The position numbers were made by a program, and so were the translations under genes. Source: Gamsiella multidivaricata (taxonomy: Eukaryota; Mortierellomycota; Mortierellomycetes; Mortierellales; Mortierellaceae). Taken from it: 64,000 nucleotides of DNA. The notes below the pieces were generated by a model, which made no database searches, was not told where the DNA came from, and worked only from the letters and a program-made list of their open reading frames with translations. Shown one piece after another: positions 1 through 11,260 of this stretch (the first letter of the stretch is position 1; every line of letters starts with the position of its first letter). The stretch spans positions 266,416-330,415 of the forward strand of contig NW_026251747.1 in the NCBI RefSeq assembly GCF_025024155.1, read 5' to 3'.

Positions 1-659
1 GCATGAACGCGAAGCTGGGTCTTGGTGGCCCGGAGCAGGTGCGAAATGAGGACTTGGCAAAGATTCTGGTGCCTGCCCTGTCGTGGATGGACGATTACGA
101 GGTTGACTTTCATCAGTTCTTCAGGGACCTAGCGGATTACAAAGTCCAGGATGTGGAGGGCGTCGACCAGAATATGGAGCAGGTCGAGTTTTTTGTCAAG
201 AAGCTGCTTCTGCCAGCCATCTGGCAGGCACGAGGGTCTACTGCGGTGGCAGAGTCAAAGTCATGGCTGAAGGCCTATCACAGCCGAATTGTCGAATCTG
301 AGGAGCTGAAGGATGATCAGCAGCGCCGGGCGAGGATGAACCGAGTAAACCCGGCCTTTGTGCTCAGGAACTGGGTTGCTCAGAAGGTCATCGAGCGTGT
401 GACAGAGAGCGTGAGGAAAGTGAGGGGAGGCAGCGAGGAGGAAGACCCGGACAAGGACCTGTTGGACCGTGTGCTATGGATGTGCCAGCATCCCTTTGGC
501 GAGGATGGACTGCTCAAAGGCGCTGCTGATGAGACCAGAGTCGATGTTGGAGCAGCGTGCGAGGTCAGGCGGAACGATGTAGGATTGGAGATCTATGGTG
601 AGTTCGTCGGCCCGGTGCCTGAGTGGGGTCAGGGCATCCAATGTAGCTGTAGCTCTTAA
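1..659 (+). CDS. SelO-type protein adenylyltransferase, C-terminal part
   Basis: This is the last ~219 residues of a gene that begins before the window; the frame is open to base 1, so the first ATG at base 3 is internal. The fragment carries the SelO/YdiU (UPF0061) C-terminal signatures: NPAFVLRNWVAQKVIE near its middle, a short YdiU-like stretch around WMCQHPFGED, and a terminal PEWGQGIQCSCSS. In SelO proteins the penultimate cysteine-rich tail carries Cys or selenocysteine; here it is Cys. Family members are pseudokinase-fold enzymes that transfer AMP from ATP to protein Ser/Thr/Tyr, usually in mitochondria (yeast Fmp40), and act in redox stress. The kinase-fold core is outside the window, so activity cannot be judged. 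The stop lies 116 bp from the convergent stop of the next gene. Confidence 0.85.
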   Translation, partial: MNAKLGLGGPEQVRNEDLAKILVPALSWMDDYEVDFHQFFRDLADYKVQDVEGVDQNMEQVEFFVKKLLLPAIWQARGSTAVAESKSWLKAYHSRIVESEELKDDQQRRARMNRVNPAFVLRNWVAQKVIERVTESVRKVRGGSEEEDPDKDLLDRVLWMCQHPFGEDGLLKGAADETRVDVGAACEVRRNDVGLEIYGEFVGPVPEWGQGIQCSCSS

Positions 660-775
660 GCCTCCATAAACTTTTGTACTTCTACATTAAACCATGGATA
701 ATTTTATCATTGAAAATCAAACGAACAAAGTCGTGGACACCGCAAGTGTGGTGTAAAAGCTGAGCGCACTTTATT

Positions 776-3700
776 TTAGTTCAGCAATGGAAGACCCTCG
801 ACCTTGACGAGCGGAGCCTTTTTCTTAAGCGCTTCCACAAGTTCTCGTACCACATCAACGTCATCGCACTTAGAAATGCTTGTCTTCTCGAGTCGTAAAG
901 ACCTGAGTGGTACCTCGATCTCTGGGCTTTCTGAAATGCGCCTGACCAGCACCTTCAGCTCCGAGAGCGAAAAGTTGCTGTTGGTGACATGGAGTACCTC
1001 CAATGCCGAGAAATCGAGTCCTTCGAGAATGGTCTTCCAATCCTCGGACTGAATAGTGAGGCACACCAGGATAAGTTCTTTAAGCGGCGTCCATGCTTCG
1101 GATACCTCTTCAGCAACCTGCTGAGATATTGAAATGAAGGCATCCTGTGGAGAAGGGTCCAAGGGTGACGGCACTGATAAAACTCCCTGGGATGGACCTG
1201 AGGCCATGGCAGCGATCCACTGTGCGCAATGGTGTGGGAGCTTTTGCTTGCCAAAGCAGAACACACGAAAGCTCGTCAACACAGGCAGGTCGCGTCTTGT
1301 CGGGAATGCGGCAGAGAGTCGTGTCATCCACACATCCGCTGCAAATCCGCTCAGCAGCAATGTGTCCAATCGATGTCCATGGCGACGGATCAATCGCTCT
1401 GCCTTTTGCTGTTGCTCCTCGGACTTCATGCCATGGTGCAATATCTGAAGGATTTCCAGATTCTGCGAACGCTCGATCACACTGTCCACCGAATCCAGTC
1501 CTTCGGACGATAGATTTCTTGGGAGCAGCACGAGCGATTTAAGCCTGGAGCCTAGTTCTTCCGTAGAGCGATCTAGAAGTGTCGCCAAACGATCATCAAA
1601 CGTCGAGTCTGTCTCCAGTTTCTCGATCGTCCAGGCGAATTCGCGCAAGAAGTCCTCGAAGCCGCCGAATTCGTCCTTCCTCGTGGTCCTGCTCATGCTC
1701 ACACTGGTGGAAATCCTGGGTGCAGTTGAGGTGGATGCATCGACGAACTCTACGGTAGAGTTCACGACATCGTTCTTTCCAAGGTCCGCTTCAGAATCCC
1801 CGGAATCTTTTCGCAAGTCGAGTCGGCGTAATTCACACGGTCGGTCCTCGGAAATCATACTCTGCCGCGTAGCGGTGACCAAGTTGATAAGTGAAAGAGA
1901 TCGTTCGACGTGACATCCGATATGGAGCTCCAGTAGTCCGGGGTTCTGGCGCAAAATATCGGTAAGGCGAGATGCCTCAGCTTCTGTTGGGGTTCGTCTA
2001 ATGCTCAGCGTTCGCAGTTGACCAAGCTGAAATAGTCTTACTTCGTCCGTAGAGACATCCTCAAGGCGGTTGATCGTCATGGCTGCATTATGAATCTCGC
2101 CCTGCGTCAGGTTTGCTTTCCAGGTATGTCCACCGCATGTTATAGTCAGTCTCCTGAGATCCCTGAAGTGTTCAATTTTGCCCACCGCGATTTCATAGAC
2201 GAGGTATTGGTGATAGCTGTTGACTCTCAGTCCCGTCAGGGAGGGGCAGCTCTCTAGGATCTTGGTGAATGCTGCCTGAGCGTTTTTTTCGTACAGTGAG
2301 ATGGCTAGATCGATAACAAGAATTCGGAGCTGCGGTGCCAAGGCAATCGATGAAGTGTTGACATGCAGGCAAAACTGGTCAAACTGATTGAGTCGCAGAC
2401 ACTGAATACGCCCATTGGACATGAGCTGCAGGATCGGATCATATCGACGGCCTCGGTTGATGATGTCGAAGGCAGGGCCTTTGAAGTATGCCCCATCCAT
2501 GGTCAGCGTGACAATATTTGCCTTACTGATAGCCGCTTCAAAGGTCCGAAGGTCGTCCAGCGTCACGTCCCATTGTAGCGCGATCTCCAGCTCCTGTATT
2601 CCACGCGCCTTAGTGATTGCCTCATAAAGCTGCCTGGCCTGAGTACTGGAGGCAACATTAACTGAAACCTTGCCGATATTCTCCATGAACTTTCCACCAT
2701 TGCCAACAACGATATCCCTCAGCTGCTCTGTTGCTGATGCCCGATAGTTCTCGCGGTAATGGTCAATACACACCCACTTAACGTTTCCCTCCGGTGTTAC
2801 GGTCCGATAAAGGTTGCCGAGGATACGACCCTCGTCGTTCACCTTGAGATACGACTCTAACTGTCTCAAGTCCGCCCCTTCCAGGACCTGCAATTTATCG
2901 AGTCTCATCTGCTCCCCAGCTATGCCGATCCCTCCGCTGGCATTGTTCTGCTGATCCTGAATAAACGCGATGGTTTCATCCACCATCGATCCCATACTAT
3001 CCTTCAGCGTATCGAGACCTTGCTGCACAGAGTCAATCCCTTTTACAAAGCCAAGCTGCGCCAATGGTGGGACAATGATGCTCGTGGCCGCGAACCCATA
3101 CTTGACCATCTCCATCATTGCCAGCACGTACGGTCCATACTTCTCAAAGAACTCAGTCGGCCTATCCAGATCGTATCCCTCATGCTTGGCTAGATGGATC
3201 TTGTGCTTAATCTTGCTCCCTTCTGCCATGGTGTGCGCTCCACACTCGCACAGAAAAAATAGCCTGAACTGCTTTGAAAATACCTTGCCGAGTCGGTCGC
3301 GACGCCTTGTTGACTTGGGCAAAACGATGAACAGTCGCGGGATCGGGTACTCATGGAGTTCATACGTCTGCGTGATAATGGTCTGGACACGGTTCTGGAT
3401 AATGGCGAGCCGATCCAAGGCCTGTTGCTGTTTTTCCAGTGATTGTTGCTGCATCCGCAGCATCTGTTTCTGCATCGCCTTGTTCTTGTCCATCTCTGCC
3501 TGAAGACTACCGAAATGCTCGTTCATGGCCTCTTTGATACTCGTTGCCTGGTTGACCTGGCCGGACAGGATTGCTTGAAAGTAAGAGCCATAGAGCTGGT
3601 TGTAGGCACGCAGCGACGATTGTGCCTTCGCGCTCATATCCGAAGAAAGGAGAGCGAGGCTCTTGTCATTGGTTGTTATGTTATCGAAGAGAACGGGCAG

Positions 3701-4457
3701 ATTTCCGTCCAAAACCATCGTTTCCATGGAGGACGTAACAAGGTCGACCGCCACTTGCTTAATGGACGTGGCGAGGCTGGCATTGGGGGCATATGTCTCT
3801 TCCGAACATCTACCAGAATGGATCGTGGTGGATAAGGTTTGTTCGTACTGCTCAATAGGGCTCTCTTTCAAGTCATGAAGATCGCCAGCCGACTCTAATG
3901 CTTCATTGGATTTGTTTTGATTCTCCATATGGGCGTCGATGGACTCGGATATATCGAGGATCTGCACGTTGTTGGGAACTGATGTAAAGGTGGACTGTTC
4001 CGGAAAGCTGAGTGGGGTGCGAGCGCGGGTATCGGGGAAAGGGCAATTCAGGGGAACAGGATTCTTCAGTACGACCTCGAGGATTACGCCTGGACGACAG
4101 CTGATTCTTAGCGGAAGCAGGCTGGAACAAGAAGTCGAGAAATTAGCTTATCAGAAATCGTTAGCAGTGCATACCAATGGTTTCGTTGAGGAATTTCGCA
4201 CAATCGCCAGTACGAATACGACGAACTTACTCCTCCAAATTATCGTCAGTCATGAACGAGATAACAACGCCGTTTTGCTTGATGTACTTGGCATGGCCGA
4301 AGACTCTCTGGATGTCCTTCCAGCGCACAACATACTGTCCAGTTCTATTATCCAGCAGTGTCTCGATATCGATGACTTCGGAATCGGCGAGTGAGCTCGT
4401 GGATGAGCGGACCTGGAAGGCCTGAGAGCGTAGCTCGCACAGATTGAACTTCGTCAT
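776..4457 (-). CDS. Large multidomain LRR-like protein, family copy A
   Basis: Two exons on the minus strand: 4457..4231 (227 nt) and 4121..776, giving 1190 aa. The donor is GTAAGT after a codon ending in GA, and the acceptor TTCCAG restores the motif LLPLRISCRPGVILEVV, matching copy B. Order: an N-terminal ~100-residue domain (IQRVFGHAKYIKQNGVVISF, then PLRI..PGVIL); a low-conservation linker; a Gln-rich coiled coil at ~270-325; a conserved core beginning ELHEYPIPRLFIVLPK (~330), then FRLFFLCECGAHT (~365) and GYDLDRPTEFFEKYGPYVLA, followed by a hydrophobic stretch ending VPPLA; a WVCIDHYRENYR motif; and a C-terminal half of irregular leucine-rich segments. The family is not one I can name. 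It may be a receptor-like or scaffold protein, which is inference only. The stop-proximal tail is divergent from copy B. Confidence 0.75.
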
Positions 4458-4889
4458 GTCGGTTGAATCGGGCGAGAACGAAGCGAGCAGAGAGAGAGGG
4501 GGGAGGGGAGGGAAAGAAAAGAGGTGGATAGGATTAGAAGAAAAAAAAAAAATTATATTGTGCGACCTTGGGTAATGTAGTTCGCATTCAGCGTAGTCAT
4601 ACCATGCTGGCCTGAGGATGCATGGTCTACAAATGAAGCTCCCCCGCCAATATAGCTCTATCCCGTAGTATGTAAGTTTAATTGCGCCTTCCTCCTTGAG
4701 CTAAGCGTTTGCAGTTATGGTGGCGCTAGGGATGCACTGCCTGTCGAGCACGTAGCCAGGGGGACAAATGTTCGTTCTTCGTTGCATGCCACAGCCATTT
4801 ACGCCCTCGTCTTTACTGCTGCTGTTTACTCTTCTTCTCTTCTTTCTTCGCCTCCGTCTCTCCCCTTCAGGAAAGCAAAAACGCGACAG
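4458..4889. other. Intergenic between divergent family copies
   Basis: No gene is seen here. This is the shared upstream region of copy A (minus) and the decayed copy (plus). It holds an A-rich tract near 4540-4555 and a pyrimidine-rich stretch around 4800-4870. Any promoter of copy A must lie in this 430 bp. Confidence 0.5.
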
Positions 4890-6900
4890 ACGATGCTATG
4901 GGCCAACAACGATACTTGTAGTTCTTTCAACTCCTATTTGCCGGCACACCAATAGAGGCCGACATTGCTGACATCTCGACTCACTCGAGAACATAACCGG
5001 ACAACATATCACTCTCTGGAAGGACACCCGCCAGTTTTCAAGAATCCCAAAGGAGTCATAGACGGTAGAGATCCAACTCTGTTCCTGAACGACAACTTTG
5101 AAGCCGAGAAGTGTCAATGCCGGCATCCCTAGACAATTAAAGCACAATAAGTAACGCTCATTACACTTTTCTTCTATTGCAGTCTCGCGTTTTTGAGGGT
5201 CAAATACCATCCTGGAGTTGTGCTCGAAGCGATCATCGGGGATACGGGACAAGGCGTTGTCAGCTATGCAGGCGAAGACACGCCTCGACAGCATACCATG
5301 TCGGACTCAGCTTCAACCCCTCACAGCCAAAATACCTGTTCATATGAACGATAGCGCCAATGCTACTTTTGCTGGTACCATCGATTTGACGGAATTTTAT
5401 TCCACCATCGCCTTGGATATAATCAATGTCGATTCAATAATAGGTCAAGTGGTCAACATCTCCATCCTGGACCAGGCGCCTTCGAACCAAACCCTAGTCG
5501 TCCGTTCAAAAGTTATGGCACATCAGCTGAGCACGTCTGTCCAGAACTACCCCGATCACTACAACTCGCAACTCCAGACCATTCAGTCAGCACAGCTGGA
5601 TATCATCGCTACCATTCAGTCAGCACAGCTGGATATCATCGCTACCATCAAGGCAGAGATGGCCAAGAACAGGTCTCTTCAAGAGTATATTATCAATATG
5701 CGACAACAAATGGATGAGAAGCAGGAGCAAATGTTTAAGATGCAGCTGCAGTCTCTCGGTCGACTGGTTCAAATCTAAGCAGAGTTCAAGCCGTTCACAC
5801 CTAGACCTACGACTTTGAGTACCCAGTTTCTCGATTGTTCAACGTCCTCCTAGAAGCACACAGGCGTCGTGACAAGTTTCCCAAGCCCTTCTCGGCCTAG
5901 TTTCACCTCTATTCGATGCGTGAGTGCGGTGCTCATACCAAGTCCAAGTGAGTCAGGGTCCTGCGCGAGATGCATTTGGCCAAACACGAGGGGTACGATC
6001 CGAATCGACCGAATGACGACTTTGCAAGGTACGGTCCCTACGTCTTGACACCCATACAGATGATCAAGTTCGGAATTGTAGTGGCTGTATTCGTGGTACC
6101 ACCGCTGGGATACTTCAAGAGCATGGATGGAACCGAGACAGTTGAGAAATAATCCAAGTTTGTGAAGGAAGGCTTTGAGTCTCCCGTGGGAAACACGATT
6201 CCTTTCAAAGAAGGCCAGCAAAGAATGTCAGGGGCGAAATCGACATAGCTAAAGTATAAAAGGAGATGGACAAACTGGAAGTGTTGAATAGGGTAGGCCG
6301 ACAGCAGCTGGAATCTTATCTGAACGTCCAAAACAACGGACGCGTTCTTGAGAACTTCTACCGGACTGTTACAGCGGAGGGCCATGTCGAATGGGTCTGC
6401 ATTGACCATTACCAGGAGACGTATCGAGAACCGGCGACAAAACAGCTGATAGACATGGTAGAGGTTAATTGCAGGAGATTCATCGAGGAATAGGGCAAAG
6501 ATCAGGCCAGGCGTAGATCTGCCGCTTTGGCGAAGCAGCTCTACGAGACACCGGTCAAGATCCGAGGGGTTTATGAGCTGGATGTTAAGCTGGAGTGAGA
6601 GGTCGGACTCCACGATTTCCGTTAATTGTCCGCTGCTATCACGAAGAAGGATATAGCGCGACTTGTCGAGCGCTGCAGCTATCCCAAGGCACCAGCCTTG
6701 AGCTTCGTCAACCGAGAACGTCGCTTCTACCCATCCATGCAGCCCCTGTCCAATAGTCGAATTTAGTCCTTGTCTATCAAGGGCTTTGAGGACTTTTTCC
6801 AATGCACTAGTATTCCTTCAGGTTGGTCCCTCAGCTTCGAATCGACGCGATAGATTTGACTGACACCGAAGATAAAAGATGGCGATGACATTTGCCAGAT
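4890..6900 (+). pseudogene. Decayed, truncated copy of the same family
   Basis: This matches copies A and B in pieces that lie in different frames and are split by stops. The N-terminal domain survives as GQHITLWKDTRQF near 4995-5035, shifts frame to FLNDNFE, then passes an apparent intron ending TTCTATTGCAG at ~5180. After it comes LRVKYHPGVVLEAIIG in an open frame to the stop at 5778. The core follows in fragments: HLAKHEGYDPNRP at ~5970, MDKLEVLNRVGRQQLESYL at ~6266, WVCIDHYQETYRE at ~6393, and NRERRFYPSMQPLSNSR near 6710-6765 with several in-frame stops. Similarity fades at ~6900, which corresponds to about residue 600 of copy B, so the LRR-like half is largely missing. At least four frame breaks make it non-functional as a full protein. 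A short product from 5218-5778 cannot be excluded. Confidence 0.8.
5578..5643 (+). repeat. 33-bp in-frame tandem duplication
   Basis: Two perfect adjacent 33-bp units (5578-5610 and 5611-5643) encode TIQSAQLDIIA twice, just before the coiled coil. Copy B has a single corresponding AMQSGRSDIVATIK segment. This looks like a recent slippage or unequal-exchange event inside the decayed copy. Confidence 0.9.
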
Positions 6901-7211
6901 TCCCTGACATTTACGTCCCATTAATTTCACACAGGGGATCTATCGCTGTGCTCTAAAAGAGAGCCACGGTTAATTGGTTGTAACATGTCGTTTCATCTTG
7001 AGACTCTCAGCCTGAGAGGCTTGGTGTCATAAAGCTCCGAATTTCAGCACTTAATTAGGTGCACTATCTAAGCGTGGCAGTTGTACGAAAACATGGCCTG
7101 TTTTTATTTTCACCTTCACCGTGTCTCTCCATTTTCATTTTCACTCTCTTCTCTTTTCTCTCTCTCCTTCCTCTCTATCTTCACCGCATTCCCTGAAAGC
7201 ATAAAGAAAGC
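6901..7211 (+). promoter_or_regulatory. Upstream region of copy B with pyrimidine tract
   Basis: No coding signal. A long C/T-rich tract at ~7125-7190 lies directly before the ATG of copy B, as is common around transcription starts of highly expressed fungal genes. No clear TATA box was seen. The start codon at 7212 is the first ATG after the tract. Confidence 0.4.
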
Positions 7212-10200
7212 ATGACAATCAAGGATTCAGGTCAACAGTCTTCACAAGCCTTCCGACTACGTGTGCCTCCTAATTCATCAGCAGAGGCCGAGGTCGTTAC
7301 CATCCCCACTCGACTCGATCCTAAGTCCGGCCAACGAATTATTCTATGGAGGGACATCCAGCTTTATTACAAGGATGCCCAATGTGTCATGAACGATGGG
7401 GACGTTATCCTCTACCTCACGGACGAAAATTTTGAGTAGTAAGTTGTGAATAGCAAAGAGAAGAGAAATGCATGGTCAAGGGTAAAATATATGCAGAAAC
7501 AGCAGCTGATACCTGTTCTTTCTTCCTTTGGTGTACACGCAGTCTCACTCCCCTAAGGATTGGACACTACCCAGGAGTTATACTCGATGTGATTGTCGGC
7601 AGTACCGGACAGGAGGTTGTGGCTCCAGCAACGGAGGAAGCGTCTCTCCAGCGCATCACACCAGTCTCCACTCCGACTATCTCACCGGACGTACCAACCT
7701 ACACGAACTCAAACGCCATTATTGTAAATGACGGCGCCAAAGAAATCCAGAGATATAATCCGCCATACTGTATGGAAATTGTCGAGATCAACTCTTTGGC
7801 GGAGCAAACGGCCGACCTATCCGTCCAGGACGTGGGGTCACCGAATCATCACCTCGTCGTACGTTCAACAGACATGGCTCAGGAACCGACAGTGTCTGTT
7901 CAAGACCATCTCTACCACTATACCTCCCAGCTTCTGGCCCTCCAGTCCGGCCAACGGAATATAGCCGAAGCTATGCAGTCCGGACGGTCGGATATCGTCG
8001 CTACCATTAAGGGTGAAATGGACAAGAATAGATCCCTTCAGGAGCAAGTCCTCCAGATGCAGCGGCAGATGGACAGAAAGGACAGGAGGGCGCAAGATCG
8101 GCTATTCGAGGCACAACAGCAGTTATTAGGGCAACAGAAACAGATGCTCAAAATGCAGCAGCAAGCCCTCGACCGATTGGCTATCATCCAAAACCGAGTT
8201 CAAGCAGTTCTCACTCAGACCTACGAACTTCACGAGTATCCCATTCCTCGCCTGTTCATCGTGCTCCCAAAGGCGTTACGACGTCGCGACAAGCTGCTCA
8301 AGCCTTTTTCGGAACAGTTTCGTCTGTATTTCCTGTGTGAGTGCGGTGCTCATACTATGTCCGAGGGAACCACCATTCCACACGAGATCCACCTGGCCAA
8401 ACACGAGGGATACGATCTGGACCGACCAAAAGAGTTCTTTGAAAAATACGGCTCCTACGTCCTAGCGCTGATGCAGATGATCAAATTTGGAATATCAGTG
8501 GCAGGGGTCGTGGTGCCTCCGCTGGCGCATTTCAAAGTCGTGGAAGGGATCGAGGAAGTGGAGAGGCATCTCAAGTTTGTGAGGGAGAATCTTGAGCCAC
8601 TGGTAGACGACACAATCCATTTTATCGAAGGCCAACAAAAGAATCCCAGCGGTGGAATGGAATTGACCGAGGGACAGACGCAGATGGATAAGCTCGAGGT
8701 CTTGGAAGGAGCAGATCTTCGGCAGCTGGAATCGTATCTGAAAGTACAGGACGAGAGCCGCGTTCTTGGCAACCTATACAGGATTGTCACGGCGGAGGGT
8801 CATGTCAAGTGGGTTTGCATCGACCACTATCGCGAGAACTATCGAGAATCGACGGTCCAGCAATTGAGAGATATAGTGGAAGCTAACGGAGGAGTGTTTG
8901 CCGAGGCACAGGGCAAGATCAAAATTTCGCTGACGGCCCCTACTCTCGCGAAACAGTTTTACGAGGCGCTGGTCAAGTCGCGACATGTCCATGAGCTGGA
9001 AGTAAGCTTACGGTGGGACACGTCACTGGATGATCTTCGGAAATTGACCGCTGCTGTCACGACGGCGAACATTATCCGGCTATCCCTTCTCTACAGCTTT
9101 CAAGGACCAGCACTGGACTATATCAACCGCAACCGCCGTTTTAGGCCTATTATGGAACTCATGTCCAACGGACGGGTCCAGTCTCTCGAGCTACTTTCGT
9201 TGTATGCTGATGTCCCCATTCGGTTCAGGAGCTCTTACATCAAGTTGACTTCTCAGCTTCGAACACTATCTATCAAATACGTTGACCTCGAGGATACCGC
9301 GGCTAATGCAGCATTCGCCAAGCTTCTCCAGAACTGTCCCAGCCTAGTAGAGCTGAAGCTTTCGACACAAGACCCAAGCTCGGGTCTGAAGACCATCATG
9401 GACAGCGTAGCCTTCCTATCAAAACTCCGAATGCTGGAACTTTACCCTTGGGTCAACTCAAAGAACCAGCGCATTATCGTGAACCTACTCAAGGGCAGTA
9501 TTCAAATTATTTGGGCTTCGATATTTAGCATTGGGACCCTTCAACCAATCTATTTGGCATTTCTTCAAGATGGCCGTCTCACTCGATTGTCGATAGCGGA
9601 AACTGTTCGTGAAGAAGGTGATGCTTCGCTGGCGGAGATGCTACGAAGGAACCCCAAGCTTACAGAGGTCAATCTTAGATGCGAATACCAACGATTTGCA
9701 CCGATCATCGATCTGACTCTATCAACAAGAAAGGAAGGTCGATTACAAGGACGCACCTGTGCACCATTACAACTCGAGCTCCAAGCAGATTCCGACTTAG
9801 GCGACGATTTAATCACCTCGACGGTCCACTTTGCGGATGACTCCGCTGCGTTCGATATGTCTACCCGTATCAAAATGGGACAGACATCAAGGCCTTCCTC
9901 GGATCACCTACCTCAACTATTCAGTCGATACGGATGGTCCATCAAGATATTGGAAGCCATCTCTGGAACACTCAACGATGATCTTGCTCTAAAACTGGAC
10001 AAAACAACAGAAGACAATGAACCAAAGCTTGCAACCCTCATGCTGGACCCAAGCGGCCTATCACCCGCAGGTGTGGCGTCCATGGATCGAGTCATGAGTC
10101 GTTCGGATCAACTACAGGATTTGCGGATCTACCTCAAGAACCCACTTTTTGGCGACCGTGGAGACAGGCGACTGCTCCACCGACATAGAGAAAAGTTGAC

Positions 10201-10777
10201 CGAGTTGGCAGTGAATGTGACAACACGCGATTCACATATCCCACGGCTTGCAAAGATCTTCCCGACAAGACGCGATGTGCCAAAGCTGAAGTCCCTCTAT
10301 TTCAGAAATCAGGCCATGGCTCACTTTCCACAAGAGTTCATCCCATGGCTCGTTGCAATGATCTCTGCTCCGAACAATCCATCTGTCCAAAAATCGCCCC
10401 TGCCAGAGAGTATGAGAGTACCATTGGCTCCGCCATCGATCAAGGCCTCTACGGATACATCACCAACATGGGAGCCACTGCGCGAATTCAAACTGCTTGG
10501 ATTTTTATTACAACCTCAGGACTGGAGGACTCTTATCGAGGCGCTCGATGTTTTCACATTGGAAACGCTGGATTTCCGTTATACCAATTTCTCGGTCAAT
10601 GAGCTCAGAACGTTGGTCCAGTGCATCCCTGACAATAGTTCCGAAGTCGTACTAAAGTATGTATATTTGAAAGAAACAATGCTCTCACAGCAGTTTCATT
10701 CTTCGGAAATACAGTCGCTATGTGCCACGTTAGAAAAGAAAGCCCCGCTAGCGGAGATTCAAATCCTGGGAATATGA
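7212..10777 (+). CDS. Large multidomain LRR-like protein, family copy B
   Basis: Two exons, 7212..7438 (227 nt) and 7543..10777, giving 1153 aa. The donor GTAAGTT splits a Tyr codon and the acceptor CACGCAG restores YLTPLRIGHYPGVILDVIVG. Order: N-terminal domain ~1-100 with GQRIILWRDIQ and GDVILYLTDENFE; variable linker; heptad-rich Gln/Met coiled coil ~235-300; conserved core with ELHEYPIPRLFIVLPK at ~305, FRLYFLCECGAHT at ~334, GYDLDRPKEFFEKYGSYVLA at ~365, then a hydrophobic stretch ~385-404 ending VVVPPLAHF; WVCIDHYRENYRE at ~500; irregular LRR-like repeats from ~540 to the end (for example SQLRTLSIKYVDL and CPSLVELKL). It is closely related to copy A over the core and more divergent in the linker and C-terminal half. 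The family's function is unknown to me; recognition or scaffolding is only a guess from the architecture. Confidence 0.8.
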
Positions 10778-11062
10778 TCACATCTTCCTCAATAAACACG
10801 ACCCAACCTAGTATATTGAGGATGAAGAATGAATGAATGGTCTTGACATAGACAATCCGACACATTTGTTCGTTTCTAGGCTATTTGGTCCAGCGCTCCC
10901 TATTTGTTGACTGGCAGTTTATTTGTCGACCGGCGTATTTTGATATGACACATATAGCGTCGCTTACAGCACAGTTAATAAACCCTGTTTCTCTGTCAGT
11001 CCATCAGTGTACTTATTCCAATTGTTTGACGTGTCTTTTTCTGTGCTTTCGCTGATGGAGTG
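10778..11062. other. 3' flank of copy B
   Basis: No gene seen. AT-rich sequence with several AATAAA-like words (for example near 10790 and 10975) that could serve as polyadenylation signals of copy B. Confidence 0.4.
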
Positions 11063-11260
11063 TAGGTCTCATCTGTGGTTTCTTTGCGAGCGTTGAACTT
11101 GCCCTTGTAGATGTATTCGCCACAGTTGTTGCAGCGCATGGAGAACGGAATTATGAGGTGAACTTTCTGTTGGAGAACCTTGAGGCTGCTTGCGCCGGGG
11201 GATCATGGCGGGGTCGGAATCCAGAGGGAAGTATTTGTTGAGAGCCTTGCACTCAGACAT
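11063..11260 (-). pseudogene. YJU2/CWC16 splicing-factor fragment, frameshifted
   Basis: From the ATG at 11260 the minus strand reads [20 protein letters not shown], matching the start of YJU2 (CCDC94/CWC16), a spliceosomal factor that promotes the first splicing step. A single-base frame change after PRRKQP is needed to continue as [17 protein letters not shown] and then [20 protein letters not shown], the family's first CxxC zinc-binding half. After about residue 70 the similarity ends and the rest of the ~300-residue protein is absent. No intron is seen inside the fragment. It is a truncated, frameshifted copy, and the functional gene is presumably elsewhere. The N-terminal 25 residues and the zinc half-site make the family call firm. 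Confidence 0.75.
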
